A stretch of DNA of 64,000 bases. It comes from Triticum aestivum. Taxonomy: Eukaryota; Streptophyta; Magnoliopsida; Poales; Poaceae. This document shows positions 33,082 to 46,517 of this stretch, in pieces; position 1 is the first letter of the stretch, and each line of letters starts with the position of its first letter. The notes below the pieces were generated by a model. It was not told the origin of the DNA, ran no database searches, and worked only from the letters and a program-made list of their open reading frames with translations. The DNA is taken from assembly GCF_018294505.1 (NCBI RefSeq), contig NC_057807.1, forward strand, positions 170,094,883-170,158,882, read 5' to 3'. The position numbers were made by a program, and so were the translations under genes.

Positions 33082-36000
33082 TGTGAGGACCCCGACTCAA
33101 TGCCACATCGATCTAGCATGTAACACCTCATATCACTTTGCGGCCTCACGCACGGTATCCCACGGGTGTCTCCTTACCTTTGCCCGAGACCGTTTGCGCC
33201 TTTTGGCACACGTATATGATAGTGTCGCTAGCATCCATATGATAAGGAGCCCGGGCTGACATGGCTAGTCGTAAACCCAAAGTGGCACAAACTTATAGGG
33301 ACAGGCATCCATGACCCAGCATCGCACGTGTCGGTCATCAGCGAGTGAATCCAGGCTATAGCACTGTCTAGTAGGACTCCGGTGAACCGGGCTGTAGCGG
33401 GCTAACAGCACTCCGGTATTCATCGCGTGACATTTCCCCGAGGGGACAGACACAGGAACGAAGAAGGACACATGCCGGCCAGCCTAAGTGTTCCGGAGTA
33501 GTAGCAAGCTACGATGGCTCAGTGGAAACACTGGGAGACATTTCCCAGTAAGAAAGGCTACCAAGGATAAACAACTAGATAGTCAGATCCCACACATACC
33601 AAGCATTTCAATATCATACACACAATATGCTCGATATGTGCAAATACAACATGGCATCACAACATGACTCTACGACTCAAGTGTTTTATTCATTAGGCTC
33701 CGAGGAGCAAGATATTACAAACATGGGTCTCATGACCCAACATTCAGAGCATACAAGTCAAAGCACAAGCGGAAGCTATCATGTCTGAGTACAGACATCT
33801 ATAAATGAAAAAGGCTGAGAAGCCTGACTATCTACCCGATCGTGTCGAGGGCACAAGATCGTAGCTGAGGTAACAAGCTAAACGTCGAAGTCCACGTGGA
33901 ACTACTAGCGAGACTGAAGTCTCTCTGCAAAAACATAAAATAGGAAAACGTGAGTACAAATGTACCCAGCAAGACTTACATCAGAACTAACTACATATGC
34001 ATCATTGTCAACAAAGGGGATGGTGGAGTTTAACTGCAGCAAGCCAGCTTTGACTCGGTGGCTATCCTGAACTACGACTGCAATATAACTCTTTGAGGTG
34101 GCGCACACGAGTCCACATATTCACCATATCAATACACCACTATGGATCCGCTCCCATCTCCCTACGAGAACGCCATTCATAGCACTCACGCTTATCTTGC
34201 GCATTTTAGAGTATCCACTTTCACTTGTGTATGAACTGTACAGGCAACCCAGAAGTCCTTTACCGCGGACACGGCTATTCGAATAGATCATATTAACCCT
34301 GCAGGGGTGTACTTCTTCACACACGCTCTCACCACTTACCGCCGTTTACACGACATGTACTCGGCAACCTTCAAGCGGAAGCCCAGCGAGGGTGTCGTCC
34401 ACGACCTGACTAACCACACAAGTCTCTCGTCCAGGTTTATCGCCTATTCGGGTTCCATCCGCAAGGAGATCCGGCCGGGGTGTCGCTCACGGCCCCAAAC
34501 GATGTGAGCAGGGTTCCCAAGCCCACCATCCGGTTGCCACTTGGTACACCGTGCCACTGTGCCTAGTCTATCCCAAGCCCACCTGTACCGAATGCCACTT
34601 GGTAGACTACTAACACTACCTACAAACACCAGAAACTAGTTGCAACTCCTGGACAGAGATCATGTTGATTAATAAGTCGAGAGAGCTTGGAGCGCCTGGA
34701 GCCCAATGTGTGGTAGTAACTGATCATGGATCACAAACACAGAACTCAGTTCCTGAGGACGGCTGTAATGAGACAACCCACCATGTACTCCTACATGGCC
34801 TCTCACCGCTACCTTTACCAAATCGTGTTCACACACTTAGCTCAAACACAGTAGGACATGTTCACACACCTCCAATTCATCCCTGATGAATCAGACCTGA
34901 CACAACTCTAAGAAATAGCAGGCATGACAAACAAACATGAATGAGTAGGCACATCAGGGCTCAAACAACTCCTACTCATGCTAGTGGGTTTCATCTATTT
35001 ACTGTGGCAATGAAATGTCATGGAGAGGATAAAGGGGTTCAACTACCGCGGCAAATAACAGTTGTATCGTTGTTGTCCTAATGCAGTAACATAGAGCAGG
35101 AGCGAGAGAGTGGGATTGTATCAGTATGAACAAGGGGGTTTTGCTTGCCTGGCACTTCTGAAGATAATATAGTTCTTCATCGGTGTCATTGAACTCATCA
35201 TCGGAACCACGTCTACTGAGAGGGAACAATTACTGGCAAATAAAGAAGAAACACAATCAATGCAATGCAACAATATGATGCATGAATGTGACATGGCAAT
35301 TTGCTGTGGTTTGAGCTAATGCAACTAGCAGCAAGTTAAATGGAGTTGGTTTGAACCCTAGGTTCAAATTCAAACTCCATATGTAATTCAAATGCCATTT
35401 AATTGATTTGACCCAAAAAGTGAACAAAAGTTGTTCTAACATGCATGAAAATAGTACAGATGGATAAATTGGATTTTTCTGATCATTTTTCATATATAAA
35501 TTATTAGATTTGGAGTTACGGTTGAATTTCTATGATTTATTGAAGTTTTAGCTATTCTCTGGAATTTCCTGGTTATTTATAAAATAAAGTAAATTCCAGA
35601 AAAGGAATATTGCGTCAGCATGCCGTCATGCTGACCTCAGCAGAGTCAACAGGGCTGCCTCGGGTCAACCTGACCGGTGGGGACCACTGGTCAGTGACAC
35701 AGTGCTGTCTGGGTCACAGACTTGTGGGGTCAGGTCAACCGGTGACGTGGCCAGGTCAAACTGACCTGTGGGGCCACGGGCATTAGCTTAAATTAAACAG
35801 GGAATAACCCTGTGGATATTTAACGGGTGGGGCCTGTCTGTCAATGACTCTAGGGGTTAACTAATCGGTGGTTAGCGCTAATTAAGCCTGGGCCACATCA
35901 TCTAATCCGGCGACTAATCGCCGGCGGTAGGCAGACGCGGCGGCGCTCCTCGTCCGGCCATCTCTGGCATCGGCTGGACGAGCGGCTGGGCGCGCTAGAA

Positions 36001-37278
36001 AGCCCGCGATGCGGCGCATCCAGTGGTGACCGCGGTGTGTGCTGGGGCAGCGTGTAGGTGCGGTGGTGACAAGCCGGGCGGCTGCCGGAGCTACGACTGC
36101 ACGGGCGCGAGGGCTGCAGCGCATTAGCCAGAAAGCAGAGAGGCGCATCGGGATCCTAGGGACTGGGCGAGCACGCGGGACCTACTAAAGTGAGCGGAAG
36201 AGCTCCGAGGCGCGAGGTTCGCCGGCAATGGCGATGGCCGGAGCTCGGTGCTTGCGGGGATGGCAGCTACGACACGGGAACGAGCAGGAGAGGAGGGGGA
36301 AAACGAAGGAGTCCTCACAGCGGAGTCGCTGAGCAGCTCAGACGGCTCGGGGAGGCCCTCTTTGGCGCGAATCGACGGCGGGGATCCATGGTTGCCGGCG
36401 AGGAAGACGATGATGCTGACGGCGATGCAGTGCGCCCCGGGATTCTGATCTTGAGCGCGCAGATGAGGACGACCTTCTCTCAGCAGCTGGACACGGGGCG
36501 AGGCCTAGGGTGCACGATGGCTACGGTGATCGTCGGCGGCGGCGACGGCAACGTTCGGTCGCACTCGAGGAAGGGACTGGAGGGCGAGGGAGAGAACAGG
36601 GGATCGAGTGAGCGAGTCGGACGGACTGGGACGACACCGAGGAGGAGATTCGCGGCGTCGCGCTGTCCTCGGACGCAGGCAGGCAGCCTGGTGGCGTGGC
36701 GCTCGCGCACGCCCGTGCGTTGTCTCTGCCTCTGCCTACTGGCAGAGGTGGGAGACGACTGGCCACAGCCAGGTGGGCTAGGCGGCTCCTGGGACGCACA
36801 GGTAAGTGGCCCAGGTACTATCTCTCTCTCTGTTTTTTCTATTTATTTCTGTTTTCTAGTTTTTGCTATTTGTTTTGATTTAGTAATAATACCAAACCAT
36901 TTCATAAAATCCTGCAAACAATTATGGGTGCTTTCTGAATTATTTCAGTGACCCTTAACAATTTCCAACATTTATTTGAACATTTAAATTGTTTATAGTA
37001 TTTAAATGCCCAAAGTCAAATACAATAAGATTTAATTCAAAAATCCAGAATGGCCTAGAAATATGTGCATCATTTTTGGCAGAGGTTTTCACCATTAACA
37101 AAAATAATGAACTTCTCTAAAGGGTATTCTGGGTTCATTTAAAATATTTTTATTTTGATCCTAATTGCATTTTATTTAGTGCTACGGTTTGTCATCCCCA
37201 TTTCAAGTTTAAAAGAAATTTAGACATGATGCAGCAACCAAGCTAGCCCAAGTGCATAGCAAAGCTAGGGATGTGACA
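33082..37278 (-). repeat. A 3' LTR
   Basis: 4,197 bp, TGTGAGGACC (mutated from TGTCAGGACC) to GGGATGTGACA. The purine-rich AGTGGGGGTGAGT abuts it in element sense (37279-37291). It contains TATATA at 35493-35498, a TGAC-rich block at about 35610-35860, a GC-rich block and GTAAGT at 36802-36807. Small ORFs in it are also seen in the mate and simply reflect LTR duplication. Confidence 0.9.
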
Positions 37279-40200
37279 ACTCACCCCCACTAAACAAGAA
37301 TCTCGTCTCGAGATTCAAGCGTAGGGTAAGATGAAGGGGGGACGCAACTAACACAATCTTCACGATCCAGGTTGCACTTCATAGGGGAGTTGATTCGATC
37401 ACCATCATTGTCTTGAAGTCTTGCTCTGAGAACTCCTGCCAACATGACATGGAGAGAAGAAAGGAGACTCTAGAAGGGTCGATCTTCTCGAATATCGAAC
37501 AACTCAGAATTAACTCACAGAATGAGACATGGCAACCTCTTTCGAGTTGAGACACGAACATTCATCCAAACGAATGGAGTGGAACAGATGTCGACGGTTC
37601 ACTAGGTAGACAACAATTCCACATTTAAGAGGGTGGTGAACAGTTGTCAACGTAGGGAGGAGTTGAGTTGTCATGATACCACAACGAGACACCTTAGGGA
37701 TGGTGACTCGTAGATATATCCCCTTAGGTGGTAAAAATAATTACCTTTGATTTAAAAATCATCGAAACTCTTCATACCAGCCTAAGGCAATTCACCAACA
37801 ATCGATTTGCGGGGTGCAAAGGAATGGCATACCCAGATTAGAAGGGATGATGTGGATTACCTTGTTGAAAACAACACAAAGGACGATTTTAGTAACTGGG
37901 GAGAAGCTCAACAGTAGAGAGTGAGTCCACTGTTTTGAAAAGTTATAGCATAATCAAGGAAACTGAGAGCAAACCCAGTTAGTGCCGAAGATAACACCTA
38001 GCGTTTGTGTATGCTCTTAAGAACTTGAGCATTTCCATAATCATCATAGTTCTACCAACATCCGTGTCAAGGATCCTGGCAACACATCTTACTACCATGA
38101 TGAATAGTGGTGGACGATGCAGATGCATAGGAAGATAACAGCTTCTCAGATTTCACCTTAGCGAGGCCAAGGAAAGAAAATCTGGATGATCGACCGAGAG
38201 ACATTGAGCACTCCACTTCTAATGTTTTCCCTGATGTACTAGCGTAACCCATTCATCTGTTTTGGTATCTAGAACATCAAGTAAAAGGTCGGACTTCGGG
38301 AGCTCAAGGATCCATAAGGAGCAACTAGGGAGTAAAACCCTACGAAATCCTTATGGGGAGGTGGCCAACTTCCTCAATCAAGATACTACAACAATGGGTC
38401 TTCCGGTTGGGTGTGTTGGCCATGACATCCATTTTACCGAGTTATAGAGAGAACAATTTTATAGTTCTTGGGACACGTTCCAACCATTATATCTGCCTGA
38501 GATTCAGATCTGGTTGGCGTTAGGATATTCCAAACTCATCAAGTCTAGAAAAGAAAGTTTGCAACACAAAGCGACGAGATGACGTTGCGAGATTCTCGGA
38601 AAATGAACTACGATAGCAAACTCCGAGGCATGAGATGGTTCTGCTACACACATGTGAACACGATGTCCTAGACAAGCATGACCATGCGGTAGTCTTACAA
38701 AAAAACGCTACCGAGTTCTGGTTGGGAACCATCACCGCGGATAACGAAGTCCTTGCATAAGTCATATGATTAGCTCTGATGAAGGAACTTCTTCTCCTTG
38801 AACAAATCAGTTATTGGCTTGGTGTGCTAGGGATACATATGGAATGAAGGTTGCAAGTCTCGAAACCACAGAATACTTCGCACGTATGCATGACTGATTT
38901 GGGATGATTCCAAAGGAAGCAACATTGACTTTCTCGAATCCACGGCGGCAACTTTCATCAGATGCACGTGAATTAGAGGAAGTCACATCTTTCATCCTGA
39001 CATATGCTTCATGAACGGGACATGAAGAAAATGCTTACACAAGTTTCCAACACTAGCTGGATGTTCAACACGAATCATGGTGGAGACAAAATGCCACTGA
39101 TGGGCTCAACAACAACTCATTGGAATTTCCATATCATTGGACTTCCACCATTATGTGAACAATGTGATAATATTGGTCAGACCCGAAAGATATAATGGTG
39201 TATGCTCAAGGGACAACCACGAGTAAGACAACAATACGAATATCATTGGTTCTGATTTGATTTGACGATCGCCCATACTCAAATCAAAGTTTTGATAAGA
39301 CAATAGGTCCAACAACTAATCACAGGGACCAATCGATGAACATATCATCTTTCTTCAACACACATACAAGATATCCCTTAAAATGAACTAAGTCGGACAA
39401 GCTTTTATCTTCCAACTCTCCAAGTTGTTGTCTAGCTTAACCAACTAGCTTAGGGTATCCAACACAAATTCTTGGAGAAGGGGTGGTTACAAGAAACCAA
39501 CTTGATCACGAGCTCAACATAGCGGTCAGGTGACAACCTGGTGATACTTCCGAGAGGATATTCGGAAAATCACGAACCACCGCTATGTTACTAAGCTCGA
39601 GAACAATCTTGCTTTTCAGGGCAAGACGATATGATCAAATAAGCAAGGATTGGCACTATCCTAACTCATTGATCGGAGAGTGTACCGGAAATAAGGACTA
39701 GGTAGCACGATCATCCTTAGGGTGATGATTCAATAACCAACACGCTAAGAACTAAATTATTGTCCTTCAACTACCAAGCAACAAGACTGCTAGGAATATC
39801 GATTTCACACATCATAGTTCACATGTCGGCATTCAGGTTGCAATAACCCGGGAATCAAGGAATGAACAACGATGGCGAGTGGTATCACTGCATCAAGAGT
39901 TCATAGGATGGTGTGCAATTCCCATGATATTCCTGATATAAGATGGTAATACTTCAAGGTAAAATAGACCAGAAGCTGGATTAGCAATTTGATCTGCGGA
40001 ATACAACTGCTTTGACCCAATCCCAGAGATGGACGAGGTACTGGAGTTTGTTTCTCCTAGTCATTGCGGAGTAGAATGGCTTGACGGACCACAAGAGTAA
40101 TAGGCATCGATAACACGAATACACAATTACTCCTGACTATCAACTGATAGACGAAGGTCAGAATACAACTAAAGAGCGACAACTCAAGGGAACATATAAC

Positions 40201-41150
40201 TTTCTGAGTTGTGGATGCATAGGTTAGTATGTCGAATCAAGTTCAACGGGAACCCATGCAGAAAGGTAGAGCTGGCAGAGTCGCAATATAGAACGGAGTA
40301 CTCCTCAAGAGCACCCTGGTTGTGATCTTTTGGCTCAAAAGAACTTCTACCATAAGCAGTTCATGGTATTTGGAAGAAGGAAATACCATGGACCTCGAGG
40401 ACTAATGCAAAGGTTACTAATAACCTAAAGGAACGAGCAAACACTATCAACATGAGGTAAGTAGGGTGAATCTCGGGTTCAAAACCCAAGGAGTAGAATA
40501 CCTACTACTAAGTAGCATCATGGGATGCTTTCGAGAATGATGGCCAGAATCATCACACTAGGAACACAAAACATGGCTAGATTACTAAATGATCCCCTAA
40601 GACACCTAAGGTCATAATAATAATTCCAACATATATGTCGAGGCAATAGAATACCTCAACTCAATAATTGGTGTGATTAACCTGGCCTAAAGGAATATCG
40701 AAACCAGAGGGAGAAGGATTTTGCAAATGCATCAGATTGTTTAGAAACCTGGGATGACTCGGACAGCATAACGGCTGTAAATGCTCAGAAAAGATTTGAG
40801 ACATTCACAAGGATTTGCATAGTCACTTAACAACATCATTTCAAGGTTCTGGTTCAACTGAGAACATATCAAAGTAGTAGAAACTGAATTAAGGCTTGAA
40901 ACTATCAACCCTATAAGTCTATGGATTAGTAACACGTCATCCTGATAGATAGATGAGAAGGCCTAATTCTTAATCCCCGTAGAAGAGAAGAGGATGACTC
41001 AGATCAGAAGGCCATGAGGTATAAGGAGTAAAAAGAGCCTTACGTTCCATCCCACAATCAATTCCCTTATATAACTAAAGAATTTCTAGACTCAACTTCG
41101 ACCAGTTTGGCTTGGTAATCCTACAGGCAGTCAAGCTCTGATACCAAAGC
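37279..41150 (-). pseudogene. A internal region: decayed gypsy pol
   Basis: 3,872 bp with no long ORF. By comparison with the matching part of B, the stretch 39420-39090 (minus strand) is an RT remnant. Upstream, 39600-39510 reads as a broken VVRDFPNILSEVSPG-type entry to RT. Frameshifts and stops occur throughout. The end next to the 3' LTR, read in element sense, keeps a SRDEIL-like tail typical of gypsy pol ends. It is too short for an autonomous gypsy element, and gag could not be located. It was presumably mobilised in trans. Confidence 0.65.
41135..41146 (-). other. A primer-binding site, initiator tRNA-Met
   Basis: Minus-strand TGGTATCAGAGC, the standard plant tRNA-iMet PBS, four bases from the 5' LTR. 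Confidence 0.9.
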
Positions 41151-44100
41151 TGTCAGGACCCCGACTCAATGCCACATCGATCTAGCATGTAACACCTCAT
41201 ATCACTTTGCAGCCTCACGCATGGTATCCCGCGGGTGTCGCCTTACCTTTGCCCGGGACCGTTTTCGCCTTTTGGCACACGTATATGACAGTGTCGCTAG
41301 CATCCATATGATAAGGAGCCCGGGCTGACATGGCTAGTCGTAAACCCAAAGTGGCACAAACTTACAGGGACAAGCATCCATGACCCAGCATCGAACGTGT
41401 CGGTCATCAGCGAGTGAATCCAGGCTGTAGCACTGGGCTAGCAGGACTCCGGTGAACCGGGCTGTAGCGGGCTAACAGGACTCCGGTATTCATCGCGTGA
41501 CATTTCCCCGAGGGGACAGACATAGGAACGAAGAAGGACACATGCCGGCCAGCCTAAGTGTTCCGGAGCAGTAGCAAGCTACCATGGCTCAGTGGAAACA
41601 CTAGGAGACATTTCCCGGTAAGAAAGGCTACCAAGGATAAACAACTAGATAGTCATATCCCACACATACCAAGCATTTCAATATCATACACACAATATGC
41701 TCGATATGTGCAAATACAACATGGCATCACAACATGACTCTACAACTCAAGTATTTTATTCATTAGGCTCCGAGGAGCGAGATATTACAAACATGGGTCT
41801 CATGACCCAACATTCAGAGCATACAAGTCAAAGCACAAGCGAAAGCTATCATGTCTGAGTACAGACATCTATAAATGAAAAAGGCTGAGAAGCGTGACTA
41901 TCTACCCGATCCTGCCGAGGGCACAAGATCGTAGCTGAGGTAACAAGCTAAACGTCGAAGTCCACGTGGAACTACTAGCGAGACTGAAGTCTCTCTGCAA
42001 AAACATAAAATAGGTAAACATGAGTAAAAATGTACCCAACAAGACTTACATCAGAACTAACTACATATGCATCATTGTCAACAAAGGGGATGGTGGAGTT
42101 TAACTGCAGCAAGCCAGCTTTGACTCGGTGGCTATCCTGAACTACGACTGCAATGTAACTCTTTGAGGTGGCGCACACGAGTCCACATATTCACCATATC
42201 AATACACCACTATGGATCCGCTCCCGTCTCCCTACAAGAATGCCATTCATAGCACTCACGCTTATCTTGCGCATTTTAGAGTATCCACTTTCACGTGTCT
42301 ATGAACTGTACAGGCAACCCAGAAGTCCTTTACCGCGGACACGGCTATTCGAATAGATCATATTAACCCTGCAGGGGTGTACTTCTTCACACACGCTCTC
42401 ACCACTTACCGCCGTTTACACGACATGTACTCGGCAACCTTCAAGCGGAAGCCCAGCGAGGGTGTCGGCCATGACCTGACTAACCACACAAGTCTCTCGT
42501 CCAGGTTTATCGCCTATTCGGGTTCCATCCGCAAGGAGATCCGGCCGGGGTGTCGCTCACGGCCCCAAACGATGTGAGCAGGGTTCCCAAGCCCACCATC
42601 AGGGTGCCACTTGGTACACCGTGCCACTGTGCCTAGTCTGTCCCAAGCCCACCTGTACCAGATGCCACTTAGTAGACTACTAACACTACCTACAAACACC
42701 AGAAACTAGTTGCAACTCTTGGACAGAGATCATGTTGATTAATAAGTCGAGAGAGCTTGGAGTGCCTGGAGCCCAATGTGTGGTAGTAACTGATCATGGA
42801 TCACAAACACAGAACTCAGTTCCTGAGGACGGCTGCAATGAGACAACCCACCATGTACTCCTACATGGCCTCTCACCGCTACCTTTACCAAATCGTGTTC
42901 ACACACTTAGCTCACACACAGTAGGACATGTTCACACACCTCCGATTCATCCCTGGTGAATCAGACCTGACACAACTCTAAGCAATAGCAGGCATGACAA
43001 ACAAACATGAATGAGTAGGCACATCAGGGCTCAAACAACTCCTACTCATGCTAGTGGGTTTCATCTATTTACTGTGGCAATGACAGGTCATGCAGAGGAT
43101 AAAGGGGTTCAACTACCGCAGCAAATAACAGTTGTATCGTTGTTGTCCTAATGCAGTAACATAGAGTAGGAGCGAGAGAGTGGGATTGTATCAGTATGAA
43201 GAAGGGGGTTTTGCTTGCCTGGCACTTCTGAAGATAATATAGTTCTTCATCGGTGTCATCGAACTCATCGTTGGAACCACGTCTACTGAGAGGGAACAAT
43301 TACCGGCAAATAAAGAAGAAACACAATCAATGAAATGCAACAATATGATGCATGAATGTGACATGGCAATATGCTGTGGTTTGAGCTAATGCAACTAGCA
43401 GCAAGTTAAATGGAGTTGGTTTGAACCCTAGGTTCAAATTCAAACTCCATATGTAATTATTCAAATGGCATTTAATTGATTTGACCCAAACAGTGAACAA
43501 AAGTTGTTCTAACATGCATGAAAGTAGTACAGATGGATAGATTGGATTTTTATGATCATTTTTCATATATAAATTATTTCATTTGGAGTTACGGTTGAAT
43601 TTCTATGATTTATTGAAGTTTTAGCTATTTTCTGGAATTTCCTGGTTATTTATAAAATAAAGTAAATTCCAGAAAAGGAATATTGCGTCAGCATGGCGTC
43701 ATGCTGACCTCAGCAGAGTCAACAGGGCTGCCTCGGGTCAACCTGACCAGTGGGGACCACTGGTCAGTGACACAGTGCTGTCTGGGTCACAGACTTGTGG
43801 GGTCAGGTCAACCGGTGACGTGGCCAGGTCAAACTGACCTGTGGGGCCACGGGCATTAGCTTAAATGAAACAGGGAATAACCCTGTGGATATTTAACGGG
43901 TGGGGCCCGTCTGTCAATGACTCTAGGGGTTAACTAATCGGTGGTTAGCGCTAATTAAGCCTGGGGCACGTCATCTAATCCAGCGACTAATCGCCGGCGG
44001 TAGGCAGATGCGGCGGCGCTCCTCGTCCGGCCATCTCCGGCGTCGGCTGGAGGAGCGGCTGGGCGCGCTAGAAAGCCCGCGATGCGGCGCATCCAGTGGT

Positions 44101-45352
44101 GACCGCGGTGTGTGCTGGGGCAGCGTGTAGGGGCGGTGGTGACAAGCCGGGCGGCTGCCGGAGCTATGGCTGCACGGGCGCGAGGGCTGCAGCGCATTAG
44201 CCAGAAAGCAGAGAGGCGCATTGGGATCCTAGGGACTGGGCGAGCACGCGGGAGCTACTAAAGTGAGCGGAAGAGCTCCGAGGCGCGAGGTTCACCGGCA
44301 ATGGCGATGGCCGGAGCTCAGTGCTTGCGGGGATGGCGGCTACGGCACGGGAACGAGCAGGAGAGGAGGGGGAAAACGAAGGAGTCCTCACAGCGGAGTG
44401 GTTGAGCAGCTCGGACGGCTCGGGGAGGCCCTCTTTGGCGCGAATCGATGGCTGGGATACACGGTTGCCGGCGAGGAAGACGATGATGCGGACGGCGATG
44501 CAGTGTGCCCCGGGCTTCTGATCTTGAGCGCGCAGATGAGGACGACCTTCTCTCAGCAGCTGGACACGGGGCGACGCCTAGGGTGCACGATGGCTACGGT
44601 GATCGTCGGCGGCGGCGACGGCAACGTTCGGTCGCGCTTGAGGAAGGGACTGGAGGGCGAGGGAGAGAACAGGGGATCGAGTGAGCGAGTCGGACGGACT
44701 GGGACGGCACCGAGGAGGAGATTCGTGGCGTCGCGCTGTCCTCGGACGCAGGTAGGCAGCCTGGTGGCATGGCGCTCGCGCGTGCTCGTGCGTTGTCTCT
44801 GCCTCTGCCTACTGGCAGAGGTGGGAGACGACTGGCAACGGCCAGGTGGGCTAGGCGGCTCCTGGTCCGCACAGGTAAGTGGCCCTGGTACTATCTCTCT
44901 CTCTGTATTTTTCTATTTATTTCTGTTTTCTAGTTTTTGCTATTTGTTTTGATTTAGTAATAATACCAAACCATTTCATAAAATCCTGGAAACAATTATG
45001 GGTTCTTTCTGAATTATTTCAGTGACCCTTAACAATTTCCAACATTTATTTGAACATTTAAATTGTTTATAGTATTTAAATGCCCAAAGTCAAATACAAT
45101 AAGATTTAATTCAAAAATCCAGAATGGCCTAGAAATATGTGCATCATTTTTGGCAGAGGTTTTCACCTTTAACAAAAATAATGAACTTCTCTAAAGGGCA
45201 TTCTGGGTTCATTTAAAATATTTTTATTTTGATCCAAATTGCATTTTATTTAGTGCTAGGGTTTGTCATCCCCATTTCAAGTTTAAAAGAAATTTAGACA
45301 TGATGCAGCAACCATGCTAGCCCAAGTGCGTAGCAAAGCTAGGGATGTGACA
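41151..45352 (-). repeat. A 5' LTR
   Basis: 4,202 bp, TGTCAGGACC...GGGATGTGACA on the plus strand. The outer end is followed by ACTCACA (45353-45359) before the TSD. Confidence 0.9.
43566..43930 (-). promoter_or_regulatory. Candidate promoter in the A 5' LTR
   Basis: In element sense a block with about 16 GTCA/TGAC tetranucleotides in ~245 bp (43930-43684) is followed by TATATA (43571-43566). Several of them read TTGACC on the minus strand, the W-box type. The same order exists in S1, the other A LTR and both B LTRs. Function is inferred from layout only. Confidence 0.4.
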
Positions 45353-45359
45353 ACTCACA
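45353..45359 (-). other. Seven extra bases at the 5' end of A
   Basis: ACTCACA lies between the LTR end (45352) and the TSD TTGGG (45360). The internal region next to the 3' LTR starts ACTCACC (37279-37285), a match at six of seven bases. Confidence 0.7.
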
Positions 45360-45364
45360 TTGGG

Positions 45365-46141
45365 CCTCCGCGAGGCATAAAACCCTACTCCTGCTTTTGG
45401 TGGATTGATGGTGGAAATGTGGTGGTGGAGCATAGTACATTTGCCCGGGAAGGGTTGCCTCAGGGCGGCAGCAACTACGCGCATATGGGGGTGTGAGTTA
45501 TGCAACCTTCTAACCTCCTAAACCCTTCTACCATTGCCATGGGCCTCCTTTTATAGGTTAAGGGGTCACCACAGTGGCAAATCAGTCATTAGACACTAAT
45601 AAGATAGCAAATAGTGCTATCATACCTAACTCTACAAGCTGACAGGGTGCATTATATGCACCCCTTAATGTCGCATCGTTGCTTGCCGGGCAAGCCTTGC
45701 CGGGCTTACTCTGCCAGCTCCATGCCTTCACGTCTAACACGTCATAGGACGGCTGTCGTCTACAGGTTTTCTGGTAGAAAGTGGTTGCCTTCTGGCGAAC
45801 GGCTGCCACTTAATCGCTCTGCGGCTCGACACACTGATCGACGACGTGAGTCGTGGTGGAGTGGTTTGTGAGGTGATTTAGCCTCCGCAAGTCCCGGTAG
45901 GCCATGCAAGGACGCCTTGGTCGTCTTCTTCTGGGGGTGTCCTCATCCCTTCCCGGGGTCACCTGCCCGGCAAAGGAGGCCTTCTCTTGATGATATCATA
46001 CTTCTCTGGCTTGGTCTTGGTCCCGCTGATCTTCTTGATGGTTCTTTTAATCTCTTTGATTCTTGTACATCTTGGCTCGATCTTGGCTTGTACGTGCACG
46101 AGTCAGGGGAAAACATTTACCCCTGTATATTTTCCCTGACA
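45365..46141 (-). repeat. E6 3' LTR, portion right of element A
   Basis: Continues CCTCCGCGAGGCATAAAACC after the TSD and ends TTTCCCTGACA at 46141. A minus-strand TATA box (CCTATAAAAGG) lies at about 45547-45556. Confidence 0.75.
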
Positions 46142-46517
46142 TAAGCCCCTAGGCCTGAGTCGTGTGAGTGAACTGTTTTCCCTCAAACCGTGCGCGGACA
46201 CGTGGCAGGAGAGGGCTGCGCGTGCTGGTTTGCCATGATGACTACTCAATCGAAAGTCCACTTTGCGTAATTACTGCATGTCGTGGGGTCGTGAGACTGC
46301 TGCAGTTAAGGTGAAATAGTAACTTACTGAAGCGTCGCACCCCCATTTCGCTTTTCTCCCATAAGAGCAGGAAAAAACGGAGCAGCACGATTCACCTGTC
46401 CCCTGCCCCGCTTTACCATCTTCTTCCTTCGCAAGCCAAGCGACAGTTACTCCTTTCTCCCTTCTGGCGCCTCCCTTCCCATAGATTCGCTCTCCCTTCC
46501 ACATCACCGCCGCCAGA

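Larger units (their letters stand above)
33082..45359 (-). mobile_element. A: gypsy-derived element with 4.2-kb LTRs
   Basis: Complete minus-strand element, 12,278 bp, inside the E6 LTR. LTRs are 33082-37278 (3') and 41151-45352 (5'), with a 3,872-bp internal region. The PBS is on the minus strand next to 41151. The TSD is TTGGG (33077-33081 and 45360-45364). Seven bases (45353-45359) sit between the 5' LTR and the right TSD, see findings. The internal region has only a decayed pol. The first ~145 bp of its two LTRs differ at 8 sites. Confidence 0.9.

Noticed and set aside
34307..34507. 66-codon ORF (MYFFTHALTTYRRLHDMYSA) repeated in S1 and both A LTRs
   Set aside because: It recurs because LTRs are duplicated. 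Comparison of S1 with A shows more amino-acid-changing than silent differences, and B breaks the start, so no sign of selection.
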